DNA of 50,085 nucleotides, taken from NCBI GenBank assembly GCA_947479475.1, contig CANJZW010000029.1:1-50085 (forward strand), given 5' to 3'. The notes below the pieces were generated by a model. The model had not been told where the DNA came from, searched no databases, and saw only the letters and a list, made by a program, of their open reading frames with translations. Position 1 is the first letter of the stretch, and each line of letters opens with the position of its first letter. Made by a program: the position numbers and the translations under genes. The stretch is from Chthoniobacteraceae bacterium (lineage in GTDB: Bacteria > Verrucomicrobiota > Verrucomicrobiia > Chthoniobacterales > Chthoniobacteraceae). Below are positions 1 through 8,567 of the stretch, piece after piece.

Positions 1-2
1 AT

Positions 3-221
3 GAGCGGGTACGCGGCTGGATCGGGTACTTTGACTACGCGCAAAGGGATGAGGTGTTTGGGAAGATGCAGATGCAGGTGTGTAATCGAGTCCGGAGATG
101 GCTGTGGAAGAAACACGCCAAGAGCCGGGCGCATTACGGGCCGCATTATCGGAACGAACGCCTGCATGAGCAATACGACCTGACTCGTTTCCCCACGAAC
201 GCTACACGGCAATGCAAATGA
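3..221 (+). CDS. ltrA: Group II intron reverse transcriptase/maturase, C-terminal fragment
   Basis: The reading frame is open from the window edge (first full codon at base 3) to a TGA at 219-221, 72 codons. It reads RVRGWIGYFDYAQRDEVFG, then VRRWLWKKH, then a YRNERLHEQYDLTRFP end. This is the layout of the maturase-associated end of bacterial group II intron reverse transcriptases: a GW.GYF block, a basic VRRWL helix and a final (D/N)E.L...GL.R.P segment. The catalytic RT domain lies upstream of the window. An overlapping ATG frame at 1-183 is composition-driven and is not the gene. Intron domains V and VI follow directly, which supports the call. Only the end is visible, so whether the element is complete or mobile is unknown. 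Confidence 0.85.
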   Translation, partial: ERVRGWIGYFDYAQRDEVFGKMQMQVCNRVRRWLWKKHAKSRAHYGPHYRNERLHEQYDLTRFPTNATRQCK

Positions 222-245
222 AGCAAACCGGAGAACAGCCTCCGA

Positions 246-343
246 GAGCCGGATGCGGGAAATCCGCCCGTCCGGTTCGATGAGGGGGAGATGAGGACAA
301 GGAGTGGTTGTGGCCGCAAACCATCCTCGTCTCCCTACTCTAT
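246..343 (+). ncRNA. Group II intron domains V and VI and 3' splice site
   Basis: Bases 246-253 (GAGCCGGA) pair with 271-278 (TCCGGTTC). Between them is a GCGG/CCGC upper stem with a GAAA-type loop and a two-to-three-base bulge, the catalytic domain V fold. Domain VI follows: 286-297 (GGGAGATGAGGA) pairs with 324-335 (TCCTCGTCTCCC) with one G-T wobble. A lower GAG/CTC helix (282-284 with 338-340) leaves A337 bulged. A337 is seven bases from a CTAT 3' end near base 343, where the lariat branch-point adenosine is expected. The structure was paired by eye. The exact 3' splice site is inferred. Confidence 0.85.
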
Positions 344-442
344 TAAGCGCGCCCTTGTGTCAGATCGAGAAAGAACGCGGCATCGCAGTGTGGTGACAGA
401 TGCTCCGGACTACCTTCTGACTAGGCTGAGTGAGGGAGCCGA

Positions 443-3400
443 TCAGGGCGTCACTTCGACGCGATAGAACTTGGTGTCGTCCTGCACTTGGGTGTCTGTG
501 AATTCCAGTTCCAAGCCGTGGCCGGCAATGGCCTCGGGGCTCACTGGGCTCCAGCTGAGGAGGTCACGGCTCTGCATGACCCGGTAACGGACTCCCTCGC
601 GCCCCAGCCAGCGCACGCGAAAGCCGGTGGGTGTTAAATCGGCGCTTAGGATGCGGAGGACGTCTTGTGCGGAATTCGGGTCGGTGCCTGCGAGCCACTC
701 GGCCTCGTTGGTTTGGCCGTCGCCATCGGCATCCTGAGAGGGGCCGCCCTTGAGCGCGTAGGCGGCGCCGAACACACGCTGAGCCCAGGCTTCATAGGTC
801 TCGGCTTTGATTGACGGCATGCTGTCGATCACGAGGGTGCGCAGCACCGGTTCGGCGGAGTCCCACTGGGTGTTGCCGTCCTGGAGGGCGCGCAGGGTCA
901 GGGTGCCGGCGCTTGTGGGCGTCAGGACGTTCCCTGCGAGGGTGCCGCTTCCGCTGGTGAGTTCAAAACGCACGGCCAAGCCTGAAGAGGCGCTTGCGTT
1001 CAAGGTGAAGGCGCCGTCGGCGAGGCTCCGTTGTGAGAGGGGGGCGAAGGTGAGCGTTTGCGGGCTCAGCGGGAGAACGGGGTCCGCCGCGCCGGAGTCG
1101 TATTTGATGTGGGTGCGCACTTTGCAGGAGGCGCTTCCGCGGCCGGGGCTGAATGTGGCGCGGATGATGTATTTGCCATCGGCGGGGGCCTCCCAGTCGG
1201 TGATGGTTTCTCCAAAGCCCTTGCCCCATTTGTTGGCGGTGACCAGAACCTTGTCGCCGGCTCCGATCAGCTGCAGGGTGACATCCCGCTGGGCGGTGAC
1301 TTCCAGCGCTTCGACCGCGATGCGCTGCCCTCGCAGCAGGGCGAGACTCCACTGCGCACCGGCCTCTTTTTCAACAGCCATGAACTGGCCGTCGGTGGGC
1401 ATTGCCAATGGTGGAAGGGATCCCGTGGCCGGTCCGCCGGCAGTCGCTGTGGTTGCGTAATAGACCTGCACGACGGCTGGGGGCGTGGTGCGGCCCGGGC
1501 GGTTGATTTCGCCGGCCTGAATAAAAATCACGTAACGCCCGGCTTCGGCAAAACCCCGGAAGCCGCCTTCATAGCGGTCCCTGGCTTCGTTGCGCCAGAG
1601 TTGGACGGTGCCGCGTGAGGTGCCGTCGGGGCCGAAGACTTCACCCCAGGCGTTTTTGGGAGCGTTGCCATCGGGCATGACGACATTGGAGATCCAGAAC
1701 CGTGCGGCCTGGCCGGAGGCGACGCGGAGGGCGGCGCTGGCTTTGCCGATGAAGGGCGGGTCATCGGCGGCGCTGAAGGCGGAACTTAAAAAGGTGTCGG
1801 CGGCCTCCAAGCCGTCGTTTTGGGTGTTGGACTGGCCGTCGCCGTTGTCGTCAATCTGGTTGGGGGCGGTTTCCACGATCAGCTCGGCGAAGTGCGTGGC
1901 CTCGTCAAAGCTCTGGCGCATGTCGCGGCCGCGCGCGACCCCGTCCCAGAGCCAGCGCGTGACGGTGTCCCAGACTCCGGAGGCGACCGAGTTGGTCGCG
2001 GTGGCGGAGGTGGAGGACATGGTGATCCGGCGGGTGTTTGCGTTTGCGTTGTCGCGCACAAAAATCCCTGAGTAATCGGCGTCGACAATCACCTGCACCA
2101 CGATGCCGGTGTCGGCCTGGAGAGTATCGAGCTGCTTTTTGAGCTCGGACGGTTTGATGACATCCCCGTTGGCGCACAAGATGCCTGCGGGAGAGCCCTG
2201 TCCTAGAATAAACAGGGTCAAAGCGCCCAGATCCCCGTCGTGGTTGGCCCATTCGATCGCGCTTTTGAGTGAGGCGATGCTGGGGGCGGTGGCGGCCAAT
2301 CCCATGCTGGCTTCTGCGATGAGGCTGACGTCTTCGGGGCGGATGAGTCGTATTTGGGCGACGTATTGTGAGTAGGTTGCGAGCTCCGCGGCGGCGGCTT
2401 GTCCACTCCAATCGTTCTGGCCTGCGGCGAAGATGATGAGCCTGTTGTGGAGCTCGCCTTGAGTGATGTGCAGGACGGCCGGCATACTGACCTGGCCCCA
2501 AACATCTTTGGCCTGGATAAGAACGGTGTACGGCGCGCCGCTTTCGCTAAAGCCACCTTGGGTGGTGGTCCACTGGCCGGTGGCCTCGTCCAGGGCCAGG
2601 GCGACTTCGCTGAGGCCGGTGACAGGGGAGTCTCCATCGGGCGTGTAGCCGGGCTTGAGGACAAGCGCAGTCACTTTCTCGATCGGGCGCGCGGACTCCA
2701 CTTCGACGGCCAGTCGCGCCCTCTGAGTGTCGTGCAATACAATGTCGCCGCCCACGATTTTAACCGCCGGGCGGCCGGAAGCGGGGATGGTTTCGAGTCC
2801 GAGTTTATTGGCGGCCAGGGTCGCTGCGCCTGCGCTCATCTGGGGAGTTTGCAAAGCAGCCATCGCCACCACGGCGCTGGTGTGGGCTTCGAGCAGGGTC
2901 TTGCCCGAGGCCAGAGCGCTCCACCACATCATGGAATAACTGACCGCCCCGTTGGCGGCCAGATGTGCCAGTTCGTCGGGACCGCTGGAGCTGAAGACCA
3001 GCCTGCGGGCGGTGTAGAGGCCGTTCCGTGTCATGGCCTCGGTGACGCGCCCTGCGTAACAGCATTCCACGAGAACCACGACCGCCAGCTTGGGGTGGTC
3101 CGCCTGCATCTGGTTGAGCCAGGTGTTGAGCTCTGTGCCGCTCACGGATTCGTTTTCTGAGAGCAAAAACAAACCGTCGCCCGCCTCGTTCTGGCGGCCG
3201 TGATCGGCGAGGTAAAGGGTGAGGCTTTCGGTGCTCGCATCGATGGCGCCGTTTTGAAGCAGGGCGTTCATCAGGGCTGTCCGAGTGGGTTTGGCGTCGG
3301 ACTCTTTTCCGTGGCCCAGCCACAAGATTTCAGACGCTTCGAGGCCGCGGTACAAAAGGACTTCGCGGGCGCGCTTTGCCAGGGCTTTGGAGGCGGTGGA

Positions 3401-6103
3401 CACCGGATCGTTCGGGCTGCGGCGCCCGTCCACAAGCAGGGCGCGGTTTTTGTGTCCGGTGGAAATGTTGGTGGGGAGGATGTTGATCCAAGCCACCCCG
3501 ACGCGTCCTGCTCCGTCGGTGGCCATCACCTGGTCGATCCCTGGCTTGGCGCCTGCGGTGTATTTTCCGGAAGGAAGAACGCCGCCGGCGCTCTGGTTGG
3601 GGCCCATTTTCCAGACAAAAGTGCCGTCGTCATCGATGCTGGTGAACTCCACGGCTTCTCCCGCGCGCACGGTTGTGACTGCGGGTGTGAGGCGGAGGTG
3701 GCGGCCGGGGTTGCGCAGGAAGACGAGGGCGCCATCGGTGCCGCCGCCAAGGATGTCGGGGGAGCCGTCGCCATCGAAGTCAGCGACGGTGGCGCTTAAA
3801 CCGGCGCGGAAGCCGTTGACGGCACCCCCATAGACTTTGCTCTCGAGGGTGAAGGTGCCGCTTTGCTGGCCGAGAAACCGCCAGATGCGGCCCTCGGCAT
3901 CGGAGGCGAGCAAGTCGGGGAAGCCGTCGTTGTTGGTGTCCGACATCGAGATGCCGCTGCCATTGGGGATGGCGTTGCTTTCGCCAAGCAGGTCGGCGTT
4001 GGTCGCGGGCATCGTGTAAGGAAGGGCGAGGGAATTCGCGCCTTTTGCGAAGAGCAGCACCTTGCCTGTGGACCCGTTTAGCACCAGAAGATCGGGCCCG
4101 GCGGATTTGCTCCAGAACCCGGGATGCACGGGGGCGGCGGTGTCGCATGCGGTGAGGTTGCCGACCCAGTCAAACAGCGTGGCCCCGCCATTGGCGCGGT
4201 AAAAGCGCAGGACGCCGTCGTCGGAGCCGACAACGAGGTCGGCTTTTCCGTCGGCGTTCCAGTCCCCGAGTGCGGGATAGACGTTGCCTGTGGGCCAGTT
4301 CTGCAGGGAGGAAAGAGTGTTGGCGATTTCGGTCAGTTCGGGGGCAAAGGGGGAGCCGGTGTTTTTGAAAAAACGGACCCTGCCTCCGGTGCCGCCCACG
4401 AGGAGGTCCAGATCGCCATCGCCATCGATATCGCCAGTGGCCGGTGCGCTGGAGCCGCCCGCGATTTTGAACCCGCCGGCCGCGCCGGAGTAGGGGTCGC
4501 TAAAGAAGCCGCCACCGCTGCTGAGGGCAGCCTGACTGGCGGGGAAGAACTGGAGATTGAGCACCATCTTGGCCCCGCGCCGGCGCGAGACGCCGCCTTC
4601 GAGAAGGCCTCCGTCAGCGGCGCTGTCGGGAATGCGGGGCTGGCTGCCCATGAGATATTCGGCGAGCAAAGAAACGCCATCCTTGTCGGTGTCGCTGGTG
4701 GCGGTGTTGGCGAGAACCCCGTATTGGAGCATTTCATACCAGTCGGGAAGGGCGTCCAAATCGGAGTCTAGCGCAAGTGGTGAATAGTGCGCTATGGCGA
4801 GTGTATCGCCGGTGAGGACGAAAGTGGCCCGGGAAAGCGCGAAGCCGGCGTCGGCTTCCTGGCGAACGCCGTTGAGGGTCCATTGGGTGAATTTGTAGCC
4901 GCTAACTTCCATCTGTGCGTTGGGCGTTGTGACGGAAGTGCCGATGGTCAGGTAGGTGTCCCGGGAGAGGATGCCAGGCGGGTCGCTGGCCTCGACGTAG
5001 TGCACGTACGCGGGTGAGAAGGGGAGGGGGAGTTTTGCGCCGCGCCGGCGGGAGATGCCGCCCTCGAGGACGGAACCGTCGGAGGCGCTGTCAGCGATGC
5101 GTGGCTGGGTCCCGTCGGCGTATTCCTGGGCGAGGGTGCGCCCGTCGCCGTCGGAGTCGTTGGAGGGGGCGATGTCGAGCGTGCCGTACTGGTTGAGTCG
5201 GTACCAGTCGGGGACGCCTGTGCTGCCGGTATCTTGGGAGGTGGGAACATATTCAGCGACAACACGGGTTGTTCCTGTGACATTGATAATGACTTGATTT
5301 AACGCGATCTCATTGTCGTTTTGCTGGCGCACTCCGTTGACTTTCCATTGCGCAAAATGGTAGACCTGAATCTCTTGCTGCGCATTTGTAGAACGCATCT
5401 GGGTGCCTGAAACAACGTATTCACTCCGGTTGACGATACCGGGCGGAATGGAAGTTTCCGTATACAGAAAAAATTGTGACCCAATCACTACTGGGAATTT
5501 GGCTCCGCGTCTGCGTGAAATCCCGCCTTGGATGATGCCTCCGTCTTCTGCACTATCAGCAATGCGTGGTAGCGAACCTTTCCGGTACTCCTCGATAAGG
5601 CTGACTTGGTCTCCATCCGTGTCGCTGTTCGGTGGGATATCGACTGTGCCGTAGTTTCTGAGGCGGTACCAGTCGGGGACTCCCGTATTGTCAGTGTCTT
5701 GCAGGGTTGGGATGTATAAGGCGATGTAGTTGGTGTCTTCGTAGATTTTGAAGTTCAATGCCGTAAGGGACATTCCGTAATCGTCGACTTTCCGTGTGGT
5801 TTGAGGCTGATCGTTAGTTGTTTTGAGATACCAGTACGCGAACGTGTACCCGTTGCTGGATTCGGTCGGCGGCGGAATGACGACCGTGGAACCCGAATCA
5901 AGATTGGTTTCAGCGGTGGCAACGATCCCTGCGGGGCTAGAGCTTACGAGCAGTTTGACTTTGGTAGCCTGCGAATTGGACACAGCGGTGAGGCCGAGCG
6001 CAGCTCCGGCGACAAGGCAGAGCAACGCCACAAAGACGCGCATCGATGCGGATCGCGTTTTGCGCGGGGAGGGCCCTGCGGTCGTGGTGTCGGATGCGTG
6101 CAT
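443..6103 (-). CDS. Giant exported protein with FG-GAP repeats and tandem caspase-like domains, one degenerate
   Basis: 1886 residues, last gene of a four-gene minus-strand operon, 15 bases after the previous stop. A signal peptide with a hydrophobic segment near residues 20-45 predicts export. Three tandem repeats of about 155 residues (roughly 45-515) each carry a PDWYRL block, a D.D.DG.. calcium-binding-like loop and an ending GG(I/V)SRRRGAK. FG-GAP/VCBS-like repeats with DGDGDLDLLVGG loops follow at about 550-800. Residues about 895-1100 form a caspase-like (C13/C14 clan) domain with His968 in LADHG and Cys1015 in ECCYAG. A second copy at about 1225-1420 has Gln1302 and Asp1343 at these positions and should be inactive. 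A DADGDGQTNEAEWLAGTDP loop and a terminal beta domain common in Verrucomicrobiota proteins end the chain. The substrate is unknown. A calcium-dependent surface protease is an inference. Confidence 0.8.
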   Translation of the reverse strand: MHASDTTTAGPSPRKTRSASMRVFVALLCLVAGAALGLTAVSNSQATKVKLLVSSSPAGIVATAETNLDSGSTVVIPPPTESSNGYTFAYWYLKTTNDQPQTTRKVDDYGMSLTALNFKIYEDTNYIALYIPTLQDTDNTGVPDWYRLRNYGTVDIPPNSDTDGDQVSLIEEYRKGSLPRIADSAEDGGIIQGGISRRRGAKFPVVIGSQFFLYTETSIPPGIVNRSEYVVSGTQMRSTNAQQEIQVYHFAQWKVNGVRQQNDNEIALNQVIINVTGTTRVVAEYVPTSQDTGSTGVPDWYRLNQYGTLDIAPSNDSDGDGRTLAQEYADGTQPRIADSASDGSVLEGGISRRRGAKLPLPFSPAYVHYVEASDPPGILSRDTYLTIGTSVTTPNAQMEVSGYKFTQWTLNGVRQEADAGFALSRATFVLTGDTLAIAHYSPLALDSDLDALPDWYEMLQYGVLANTATSDTDKDGVSLLAEYLMGSQPRIPDSAADGGLLEGGVSRRRGAKMVLNLQFFPASQAALSSGGGFFSDPYSGAAGGFKIAGGSSAPATGDIDGDGDLDLLVGGTGGRVRFFKNTGSPFAPELTEIANTLSSLQNWPTGNVYPALGDWNADGKADLVVGSDDGVLRFYRANGGATLFDWVGNLTACDTAAPVHPGFWSKSAGPDLLVLNGSTGKVLLFAKGANSLALPYTMPATNADLLGESNAIPNGSGISMSDTNNDGFPDLLASDAEGRIWRFLGQQSGTFTLESKVYGGAVNGFRAGLSATVADFDGDGSPDILGGGTDGALVFLRNPGRHLRLTPAVTTVRAGEAVEFTSIDDDGTFVWKMGPNQSAGGVLPSGKYTAGAKPGIDQVMATDGAGRVGVAWINILPTNISTGHKNRALLVDGRRSPNDPVSTASKALAKRAREVLLYRGLEASEILWLGHGKESDAKPTRTALMNALLQNGAIDASTESLTLYLADHGRQNEAGDGLFLLSENESVSGTELNTWLNQMQADHPKLAVVVLVECCYAGRVTEAMTRNGLYTARRLVFSSSGPDELAHLAANGAVSYSMMWWSALASGKTLLEAHTSAVVAMAALQTPQMSAGAATLAANKLGLETIPASGRPAVKIVGGDIVLHDTQRARLAVEVESARPIEKVTALVLKPGYTPDGDSPVTGLSEVALALDEATGQWTTTQGGFSESGAPYTVLIQAKDVWGQVSMPAVLHITQGELHNRLIIFAAGQNDWSGQAAAAELATYSQYVAQIRLIRPEDVSLIAEASMGLAATAPSIASLKSAIEWANHDGDLGALTLFILGQGSPAGILCANGDVIKPSELKKQLDTLQADTGIVVQVIVDADYSGIFVRDNANANTRRITMSSTSATATNSVASGVWDTVTRWLWDGVARGRDMRQSFDEATHFAELIVETAPNQIDDNGDGQSNTQNDGLEAADTFLSSAFSAADDPPFIGKASAALRVASGQAARFWISNVVMPDGNAPKNAWGEVFGPDGTSRGTVQLWRNEARDRYEGGFRGFAEAGRYVIFIQAGEINRPGRTTPPAVVQVYYATTATAGGPATGSLPPLAMPTDGQFMAVEKEAGAQWSLALLRGQRIAVEALEVTAQRDVTLQLIGAGDKVLVTANKWGKGFGETITDWEAPADGKYIIRATFSPGRGSASCKVRTHIKYDSGAADPVLPLSPQTLTFAPLSQRSLADGAFTLNASASSGLAVRFELTSGSGTLAGNVLTPTSAGTLTLRALQDGNTQWDSAEPVLRTLVIDSMPSIKAETYEAWAQRVFGAAYALKGGPSQDADGDGQTNEAEWLAGTDPNSAQDVLRILSADLTPTGFRVRWLGREGVRYRVMQSRDLLSWSPVSPEAIAGHGLELEFTDTQVQDDTKFYRVEVTP

Positions 6104-6118
6104 GGGGGAGGGGGCGGA

Positions 6119-8491
6119 TTAGTTGTTCAGGGGAACAACCCAAGTGCCTGAAGCGCCCGTATCGAAACCGTATGCATTCACTTTCAGGGGCCGTTCCCCC
6201 GGACCAACCTGAAACTTGGGTTCCCATTGGTTGATCATCTTTCCGGGGGTTCCTGCTTCCTTCGCACGCCACACCTCTGCCCCGGTGGCTTCCCGGAGTC
6301 CCATCTTTCTTAATATGTATGATACGCCAGTCGCGCTTGTGTTGGACCACTCAGCTAATGGATCTGCTTTAGTGTAAGAGAAGTTTCCAGCACTAGAGGA
6401 AACTCCCGAGAAGAGGTTGCAAGGCGGGATAAGTTCCCTTGTACCATCGGATTTCCACCAATAAAGTTGCGCACTGTCTCCGCGCTCGCGCATCTCGCGC
6501 ATCACGCTGTAATCGACTCTAATTGAAACAGCTTTTCCTGCAGTTAAGTTAAACCACTGGTTAACTAAGGGATCAACGTAGGAAAATTCGTCAAAACTCC
6601 CATCAGTATTACTGTAAGAGGTGCTTACTAATTGGTTGTTGATCCAAATCCGATGATAAGATCCACAGCGAAATTCGATGTAGTAATCTCCAGTATTTGA
6701 GGGAACAAGTTTTCCGTTCCACGTTACCGAAAATGCTTTGCCTTGAAATGGTGCATCCTCGGTAAAGGGACGCAGATCGACATAGGAATCGATTCGCTCC
6801 ACAGGGGCGTCTTGAAATGTGGCGTTGGAGTAGTAGCTTGCCCTCAGACCTGGAACTCCGTTGGTGCCATCATAGAAAATGGTTTTTTTTTCGGTTGAGT
6901 AAATATATCCATTGTCCAACCGAATTTCCGGATCACCGGTCGCTATTAGCCAGTACCAAACGCTAAGAAAGTCATTGGCACTCAAGGGCGAGCGACTTAT
7001 TTTAAGTCCTGGAATGGCAGGATTGTTGGTTCCCGCTGGAATCTGTATGAAGTCGAAGTTCAGAAGATTCCGTTTGTCCTTGGCGAGAATTTCGATTTGG
7101 ACTTCGCCGAAGTCCGTGGCCCAGTCCTTGGTCACGTCCCAGGTGAAACGGTGCGGTTGTCCCGTTGTAATTTGGGCGCCAAGGTTTGAGGCGGTTCCCT
7201 CCACGAGGGTTGTGATAGGGATAATGTGTCTTAGGGTATTGCCCCCATCCTTGAAAGCAAGAGCTGCGGTTTGCACCGTGTCGTCATCCGCATCTTTCAC
7301 GATATATTCCACGTCGACGAGCGACGTTCCAGCACGACGGCTTTGGGAAAGGATCGAGGGAAGCGGGATCGCATTGGCCTGAGGCGGTTGCTGGACGCGG
7401 TAGGTGCGTTTCCAGAGCTGGAATCCACCGCGTGAAGTCAGGTTGTAGAGGTTCCCGGAAGCGTCCGTGGTGCCTGCGGTAAACTGGAGGGATGAACTCT
7501 GGTAATCCTGATCAGTTTTGTTACGTGCTTCATTCAGACTGTTAGAATCAAGCGCATTTCCTGGGGCAAAGTATTTAAGCCCCACCGAGGGCCAGTAATG
7601 GAGGGGTTCTCCAGTTGCGGAAAATAAATGATTTAATTGGAATTGGCCGGTGCTATTAACGATAAAGCAGCCATCGGTTAAGTAGTTGACATCAATTGGA
7701 GTGGTAGTCTGGTTTGAGCGAATCAAATCCCCGTAAGACGGATTGTAAAGTCTCTCACGCGCAGCGTAATAATCCCCCGAGTAAATTGGTGTCTTATTCA
7801 AAAAAACACCGTTTGCATCAAATGTTTGCACCCGATTGTTGCCGGTGTCGCAAATCGCTAGATTACCGTTTATTGGGGATGTCGAGAGTTTACCCGGACC
7901 TGCGAACTGACCGTCCAGGGATCCGGGAGTTCCAAATTTGAAAAGAAATACCCCCTCCGGTGTAAACGCCTGCACTCTGTTGTTCTGCCGGTCTGATACG
8001 TAGACCGTGTCATTTCCCCCGATGGCGACTCCCGAGGGTTCATTAAATTTTCCATCGGAAGTTCCTTTTGTACCAAAATTACGCAGAGAATTTCCCTCGA
8101 GATCGAATGTTTGAATTCTATTATTGTTTTTATCAACAACATAGAGTTTTTGGTTTTTCCCGATCGCGATGGATTCAGGACCGTCGAGATTTCCATCGCC
8201 GGTTCCCAAGCTCGCAAATGATTTGAGGAGCCTCCACTGGGGATCAAACTTGCGGATGCAGGCATGGTCGGAGTCGCTGACAAAAGTATTGCCTGAACCA
8301 TCTTGAGCGATGCCACGCATCTGACCCAATTCTGGAATGGCCACCTCCTTCGCGAGGTACCAACTATCCTGCGGCATCCTCTGCGCCTGCGCTGGGACTG
8401 CTGCCAGCGTGGCGAGCAGCGTCAAAAGCAGTTGGAGGGTGCGCAGGCTTTTGCGCAGCGGGTAGGGGGAAGGGGCGGTGGTGTTTCTCAT
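6119..8491 (-). CDS. Exported NHL-repeat/PA14-domain protein
   Basis: 790 residues with a basic N-terminus and a hydrophobic stretch ending in AQAQ, a signal peptide. Residues about 50-215 hold several NHL-type propeller blades: GIAQDGSGNTFVSDSDH, then SIAIGKNQKLYVVDKNNNRIQ, then GVAIGGNDTVYVSDRQNNRVQ. A middle part (about 220-540) is not recognised. Residues about 543-680 match a PA14 domain (GLRASYYSN at the start, a GDYYIEFRCG core, SAQLYWW at the end), a module that often binds carbohydrate. The gene lies 76 bases after the Ig-domain gene and 15 before the caspase-like gene, so it is probably co-transcribed with them. It looks like a surface binding protein. The ligand is unknown. Its codon use is visibly more AT-rich than its neighbours, which may mean a separate origin. 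Confidence 0.8.
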   Translation of the reverse strand: MRNTTAPSPYPLRKSLRTLQLLLTLLATLAAVPAQAQRMPQDSWYLAKEVAIPELGQMRGIAQDGSGNTFVSDSDHACIRKFDPQWRLLKSFASLGTGDGNLDGPESIAIGKNQKLYVVDKNNNRIQTFDLEGNSLRNFGTKGTSDGKFNEPSGVAIGGNDTVYVSDRQNNRVQAFTPEGVFLFKFGTPGSLDGQFAGPGKLSTSPINGNLAICDTGNNRVQTFDANGVFLNKTPIYSGDYYAARERLYNPSYGDLIRSNQTTTPIDVNYLTDGCFIVNSTGQFQLNHLFSATGEPLHYWPSVGLKYFAPGNALDSNSLNEARNKTDQDYQSSSLQFTAGTTDASGNLYNLTSRGGFQLWKRTYRVQQPPQANAIPLPSILSQSRRAGTSLVDVEYIVKDADDDTVQTAALAFKDGGNTLRHIIPITTLVEGTASNLGAQITTGQPHRFTWDVTKDWATDFGEVQIEILAKDKRNLLNFDFIQIPAGTNNPAIPGLKISRSPLSANDFLSVWYWLIATGDPEIRLDNGYIYSTEKKTIFYDGTNGVPGLRASYYSNATFQDAPVERIDSYVDLRPFTEDAPFQGKAFSVTWNGKLVPSNTGDYYIEFRCGSYHRIWINNQLVSTSYSNTDGSFDEFSYVDPLVNQWFNLTAGKAVSIRVDYSVMREMRERGDSAQLYWWKSDGTRELIPPCNLFSGVSSSAGNFSYTKADPLAEWSNTSATGVSYILRKMGLREATGAEVWRAKEAGTPGKMINQWEPKFQVGPGERPLKVNAYGFDTGASGTWVVPLNN

Positions 8492-8567
8492 GGCGTTCGT
8501 CTCTGGCCGGGGCGTGGGAGGGCTCTTCGGGTGTTTGTGAGGGGGCGGGAAAGTTGGGGCAAGGGCG

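Noticed and set aside
2399..3160. 253-residue plus-strand frame inside the giant exported-protein gene
   Set aside because: No motif or start signal, and the minus strand carries the caspase-like active-site sequence here.
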